DNA from: Natrarchaeobius oligotrophus
GTDB taxonomy: Archaea > Halobacteriota > Halobacteria > Halobacteriales > Natrialbaceae
Assembly: GCF_003841465.1 (NCBI RefSeq)
Contig: NZ_REFZ01000013.1
Span: 1 to 64,000, forward strand
DNA length: 64,000 nucleotides
Reading direction: 5' to 3'
Of the stretch, positions 60,268 to 64,000 are shown piece by piece. A model generated the notes under the pieces. That model saw nothing but the letters and a program-made list of their open reading frames with translations. It made no database searches and was not told the origin of the DNA. Positions within the stretch are counted from its first letter, which is position 1; every line of letters begins with the position of its first letter. The position numbers were made by a program, and so were the translations under genes.

Positions 60268-63200
60268 ATGTCACAGCCACGTAGCGCGCCATCCGCCGAG
60301 TCCGCACAGGGGCTCGCGGATCCGACTGATGCCCGGTCGAACTGCGGCGTCGGGGTCGTCATGGACCTCGACGGCGGTCGAAGCCACGGTATCGTCGCCG
60401 ACGGACTCGAGTTGCTCGTCAACCTCGAACACCGCGGGACGACCGGTGCGGAAAAGAACACCGGCGACGGGGCCGGGATCGTACTCCAGACGCCCGACGC
60501 GTTCTTCCGGGACGTCCTCGACGTGGAGCTCCCGGAGACGTACGCCGTCGGTTCGGTCTTTCTCCCTCAGGACGAGACGGCGCGCGAGGAACTGATCTCG
60601 ATTCTCGACGATGTCTTTTCGTCCTCCGACCTCGACGTGCTGACCTGGCGGGACGTGCCGACGGACAACGACGACCTCGGACGGACGGCGATCGAATCCG
60701 AGCCGGACGTCAGACAGGTGTTCGTCGCCCCCGACGACGACGTCGACGGGGACGCCTTCGATCGCAGACTTTACGTCGCCCGGCGGGCGCTCGAGAACGC
60801 CGTCGAAGACTGCGACGTCGACGGTTCGGACCGATTCTACGTCTGTTCGCTCGACTCGAAGACCGTCGTCTACAAGGGACTGCTCAAGGGCGAGCAGGTC
60901 GCCTCCTACTACCCCGACCTGACCGACGAGCGATTCGAGTCGACGTTCGTCATGGTTCACGAGCGCTTCTCGACGAACACGCTCGGCGCCTGGCACCTCG
61001 CACACCCGTACCGGAACGTCGTCCACAACGGCGAGTTCAACACGATCCAGGGGAACGTCAACTGGATGCGAGCCCGGGAAACCGACCTCGAGAGCGACGT
61101 CATCGACGACCTCGACGCCGTGAAGCCGGTGATCAACGATCCCGACCAGTCCGACACCGCGAGCGTCGACAACGCGCTCGAACTCCTGATGCACGACGGC
61201 CGCGACCTGGCGCACGCGCTGCGCATGCTCGTGCCCGAAGCCTGGCGGGGCGACGAGTCGATGGACGAAGACCGCAAAGACTGGTACGACTTCCACGCCT
61301 CGCTGGTCGAGCCCTGGGACGGCCCCGCGCTCGTCGCGGCGACCGACGGCGAACGCGTCGGCGCGGTGCTCGACCGCAACGGGCTGCGCCCGTGTCGGTA
61401 CGACGTGACGACGGACGGCCGGCTGATCGTGGCCAGCGAGGCGGGAGCGCTCGAGACGCCGCCCGAGGAGATCGACGAACGGGGACGGCTCCAGCCCGGA
61501 CAGCTCTTTCTCGCGGACCCGAACGAGGGGCGAGTCGTTCCGGACGAGGAAGTGTTCGACCGACTCACCGACGACCGCTACGGCGAGTGGATCGACCGCG
61601 AACAGGTTCACCTCGACGACGTGCGGACGACCGGCGACAGTTCGCCACGTCGGCCTGTCTCGGAGCTTCGCGACCACCAGGCCGCGTTCGGCTACACCCA
61701 CGACGAACTCGAGAACCTGATCGAACCGATGACCCAGAAGGGGAAGGATCCGGTCGGCTCGATGGGCGACGACACGCCGCTTTCGGTTCTCACGGAGTTC
61801 AACCGGCCGCTGTTTTCGTACTTCAAACAGCTGTTCGCGCAGGTCACTAACCCGCCGCTCGACTACATCCGCGAGGAGCTGGTCACCTCGATGGAGAGCC
61901 GGCTGGGCCACCAGCGGAACCTGCTCGACGAGTCGCCCGAGCACGCACGTCAGCTCGTCCTCGACTCGCCGATCCTCACCGACGCGGAACTCGAGGCGAT
62001 CCGGGAGTGCGCCGCGAACGGCATCACGGCCGCGACGATCGACGTCACGTACGAGCCCGAACGCGACGAGGCCGGTTCCGACCTCGAGGCGGCGATCGAA
62101 CGCGTCCGCGAGGACGTCGTGGAGGCGATCGAGGACGGCCACGAGGTGATCGTCCTCTCGGATCGCGCCGTCGGCGAGGATCGGCTGGCGATTCCGAGTC
62201 TGCTCGCGACGGGGAGCGTCCACCACCACCTCGTTCGAAACGGGTTGCGAAACCACGTCGGCCTGGTCGTCGAGTCCGGCGATCCCCGGACGGTCCACCA
62301 CTTCGCGACGCTCGTCGGCTACGGAGCCGGTGCCGTCAACCCGTATCTCGCCTACCAGACCATCGAGGACCTCACCGCCGGACCGGACGGTGCCGACACC
62401 GAGGTGGCCGTCGACGCCTACGTCGGCGCGGTCGAGGACGGGCTGTTGAAGATCATGGCCAAGATGGGAATCTCGACCGTCGAGAGCTACCAGGGGGCCC
62501 AGATCTTCGAAGCCGTCGGCCTCGATTCCGACCTCGTCGCCGAGTACTTCGAGGGCACCGAGAATCGGACCGAGGGTATCGGTCTCGCCGAGATCGAAGC
62601 CGACGTCCGGGAGCGACACGCGACCGCCTTCGGCGACGACGAGTCGAATCTGGACCGCCACGGCGAGTTCGAGCACCGCTCGAACGGCATTCACCACCAG
62701 TGGAACCCGGAGACGGTCGGCACGCTCCAGCAGGCCGTCCGATCGAACGACTACGAACGCTACTGCGAGTTCGCGGAGCTGATTAACGATCAGAACCAGA
62801 ATCTCCAGACGCTACGCGGGCTGCTCGCGTTCGATTCCGATCGCGAGCCCGTTCCGATCGAGGACGTCGAACCGGTCGCCGACGTCGTCGAGCGATTTTC
62901 GACCGCGGCGATGTCGCTGGGATCGCTCTCGCCCGAAGCACACGAGAACAACTCGATCGCGATGAACCGCATCGGCGGCAAGTCGAACTCCGGCGAAGGT
63001 GGCGAGCCGCCCGAGCGGTTCGGAACCGAAAAAGAGTGTAACGTCAAGCAGGTCGCCTCGGGTCGGTTCGGCGTCACCTCGACGTATCTCTCGAGTGCGG
63101 ACGAACTCCAGATCAAGATGGCCCAGGGCTCGAAGCCGGGCGAGGGCGGCCACCTTCCCGGCGAGAAGGTCAACGAGATGATCGCCCACGTGCGCAAGTC

Positions 63201-64000
63201 GACGCCGGGCGTCGGCCTCATCTCCCCGCCGCCGCTCCACGACATCTACTCGATCGAGGACCTGAAACAGCTCATCTTCGACCTGAAAACGGCCAACGAG
63301 GATGCGGACGTCAACGTCAAGCTCGTCAGCGAAGCCGGCATCGGCACCGTGGCCGCCGGCGTCGCGAAGGCGAACGCGGACGTCGTCCACATCTCCGGCC
63401 ACTCCGGCGGCACCGGCGCGTCGCCGCGAACGTCGATCAAAAACGCCGGTCTCCCCTGGGAGCTCGGGCTGGCCGAGGCGAACCAGATGCTCTGTGCGAC
63501 CGGCCTTCGCGACCGGATCCGCGTCTCCGCCGACGGCGGGATGAAGACCGGCCGCGACGTCGCCGTCGCCGCCCTGCTGGGCGCGGAGGAGTACGTCTTC
63601 GGCACCGCGAGCCTCGTCACGAGCGGCTGCGTGATGGCCCGGCAGTGTCACAAAAACACCTGTCCGGTCGGCGTCGCGACCCAGCGGGAGGACCTCCGCA
63701 AGCGGTTCCCCGGCGAACCCGAACACGTCATCAACTACATGACGTTCATCGCCCAGGAGCTGCGCGAGATCATGGCCGAACTCGGCTTCGAGACGGTCGA
63801 CGAGATGATCGGCCGGGTGGACGTCCTCGAACAGCGCGACGACGTTTCCCATCCGAAGGCGCGCAGCGTCGACCTCTCGGCCGTGCTCGCCGATCCCGCA
63901 AGCGACGTGCGACGGAAGGTCCGGGAACAGGACCACGAACTCGAGGATCAACTCGACCGCGACCTCATCGACGCCGCGACAACCGCGATCGACGAGCAGG
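60268..64000 (+). CDS. gltB: Glutamate synthase, large subunit, 5' part (cut by window end)
   Basis: 1244 codons of a gene that runs past 64000 (family length about 1500). A short propeptide precedes the N-terminal nucleophile Cys26 (SNCGVGVVMD). The glutaminase domain has VHERFSTNTLGAWHLAHPYR near 230 and HNGEFN near 253, then the central domain (about 470-790). The FMN synthase domain has SLGSLSPEAHENNSIAMNRI near 888, GEGGEPPERFG near 913, PGEGGHLPGEKVNEMIAHV near 957, and the 3Fe-4S motif SGCVMARQCHKNTCPVGVAT near 1121. It makes glutamate from glutamine and 2-oxoglutarate, using glutamine from glnA. The upstream 60077-60267 is AT-rich (promoter). Confidence 0.95.
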   Translation, partial: MSQPRSAPSAESAQGLADPTDARSNCGVGVVMDLDGGRSHGIVADGLELLVNLEHRGTTGAEKNTGDGAGIVLQTPDAFFRDVLDVELPETYAVGSVFLPQDETAREELISILDDVFSSSDLDVLTWRDVPTDNDDLGRTAIESEPDVRQVFVAPDDDVDGDAFDRRLYVARRALENAVEDCDVDGSDRFYVCSLDSKTVVYKGLLKGEQVASYYPDLTDERFESTFVMVHERFSTNTLGAWHLAHPYRNVVHNGEFNTIQGNVNWMRARETDLESDVIDDLDAVKPVINDPDQSDTASVDNALELLMHDGRDLAHALRMLVPEAWRGDESMDEDRKDWYDFHASLVEPWDGPALVAATDGERVGAVLDRNGLRPCRYDVTTDGRLIVASEAGALETPPEEIDERGRLQPGQLFLADPNEGRVVPDEEVFDRLTDDRYGEWIDREQVHLDDVRTTGDSSPRRPVSELRDHQAAFGYTHDELENLIEPMTQKGKDPVGSMGDDTPLSVLTEFNRPLFSYFKQLFAQVTNPPLDYIREELVTSMESRLGHQRNLLDESPEHARQLVLDSPILTDAELEAIRECAANGITAATIDVTYEPERDEAGSDLEAAIERVREDVVEAIEDGHEVIVLSDRAVGEDRLAIPSLLATGSVHHHLVRNGLRNHVGLVVESGDPRTVHHFATLVGYGAGAVNPYLAYQTIEDLTAGPDGADTEVAVDAYVGAVEDGLLKIMAKMGISTVESYQGAQIFEAVGLDSDLVAEYFEGTENRTEGIGLAEIEADVRERHATAFGDDESNLDRHGEFEHRSNGIHHQWNPETVGTLQQAVRSNDYERYCEFAELINDQNQNLQTLRGLLAFDSDREPVPIEDVEPVADVVERFSTAAMSLGSLSPEAHENNSIAMNRIGGKSNSGEGGEPPERFGTEKECNVKQVASGRFGVTSTYLSSADELQIKMAQGSKPGEGGHLPGEKVNEMIAHVRKSTPGVGLISPPPLHDIYSIEDLKQLIFDLKTANEDADVNVKLVSEAGIGTVAAGVAKANADVVHISGHSGGTGASPRTSIKNAGLPWELGLAEANQMLCATGLRDRIRVSADGGMKTGRDVAVAALLGAEEYVFGTASLVTSGCVMARQCHKNTCPVGVATQREDLRKRFPGEPEHVINYMTFIAQELREIMAELGFETVDEMIGRVDVLEQRDDVSHPKARSVDLSAVLADPASDVRRKVREQDHELEDQLDRDLIDAATTAIDEQ

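Noticed and set aside
60271-62697. 808-codon minus-strand frame at the right end
   Set aside because: The plus strand encodes glutamate synthase with all catalytic motifs; the opposite frame is its shadow.
1-64000. CRISPR array or cas genes
   Set aside because: No regularly spaced identical repeats with unique spacers and no Cas motifs were seen on reading through.

Overview
The window is a piece of a haloarchaeal chromosome. Evidence: very acidic predicted proteins, high GC with strong G/C third positions, archaeal TATA-like boxes 20-30 bases before several starts, haloarchaea-typical families (HalOD1, HTH-10 bacterio-opsin-activator type regulators, multi-PAS histidine kinases, small CPxCG zinc proteins) and archaeal lipid chemistry (geranylgeranyl reductase). 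A member of the Natrialbales is a reasonable guess, but the genus cannot be named from sequence alone.

Layout. 1-1.4 kb: two broken transposase genes (IS1595 type, then the tail of an IS110 type). 1.8-7 kb: a mixed accessory stretch with an ArsC/LMW-phosphatase, an alpha/beta hydrolase, an OsmC protein, an ArsR regulator and an AT-rich membrane ORF. 7.3-11.2 kb: a catabolic cluster (enolase-superfamily enzyme, hydantoinase and divergent creatininase-family amidohydrolase) with three direct repeats in the divergent promoter region. 11.3-37.4 kb: core genome, including a six-PAS histidine kinase and a close paralogue at 27.5-30.2 kb, a response regulator, glnA, an acetyl-CoA-synthetase-like ligase, a uracil-DNA-glycosylase-family protein, tRNA-Ser(UGA), a PduO-type cobalamin adenosyltransferase, FKBP/SlyD, purD, a class III aminotransferase, an MgtC/DUF4010 membrane protein, a divergent adenine deaminase and tRNA-Val(CAC).

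37.4-44.4 kb is a lower-GC island starting at the tRNA-Val 3' end, which is repeated directly 132 bp downstream. It carries a transposase-less IS605/IS1341-type element, an NhaP antiporter, a repeat-rich stress-type protein, a broken AI-2E-type permease, a broken lipoprotein-like gene, and a truncated, frameshifted gene that resembles a bacterial accessory domain family. 44.5-64 kb returns to core-like sequence: HTH-10 regulator, HalOD1, geranylgeranyl reductase, DUF418 protein, DnaJ, FAD protein, DUF892 protein, GNAT plus methylmalonyl-CoA mutase, aldo/keto reductase, YbjQ protein and the 5' 3.7 kb of glutamate synthase, cut by the window edge.

Themes. Nitrogen assimilation is represented by glnA and gltB, and nitrogen release from amides and bases by the hydantoinase, creatininase-family and adenine-deaminase-like genes. 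Cobalamin adenosyltransferase and B12-dependent mutase are both present. The most unusual non-coding signal is a dispersed family of about 85-bp inverted repeats with TGATACGG/CCGTATCA ends. Four of the seven copies overlap the stop codon of the upstream gene, so they may be mobile, act as terminators, or both. A second is a compact three-way-junction-like fold at 46.2 kb.
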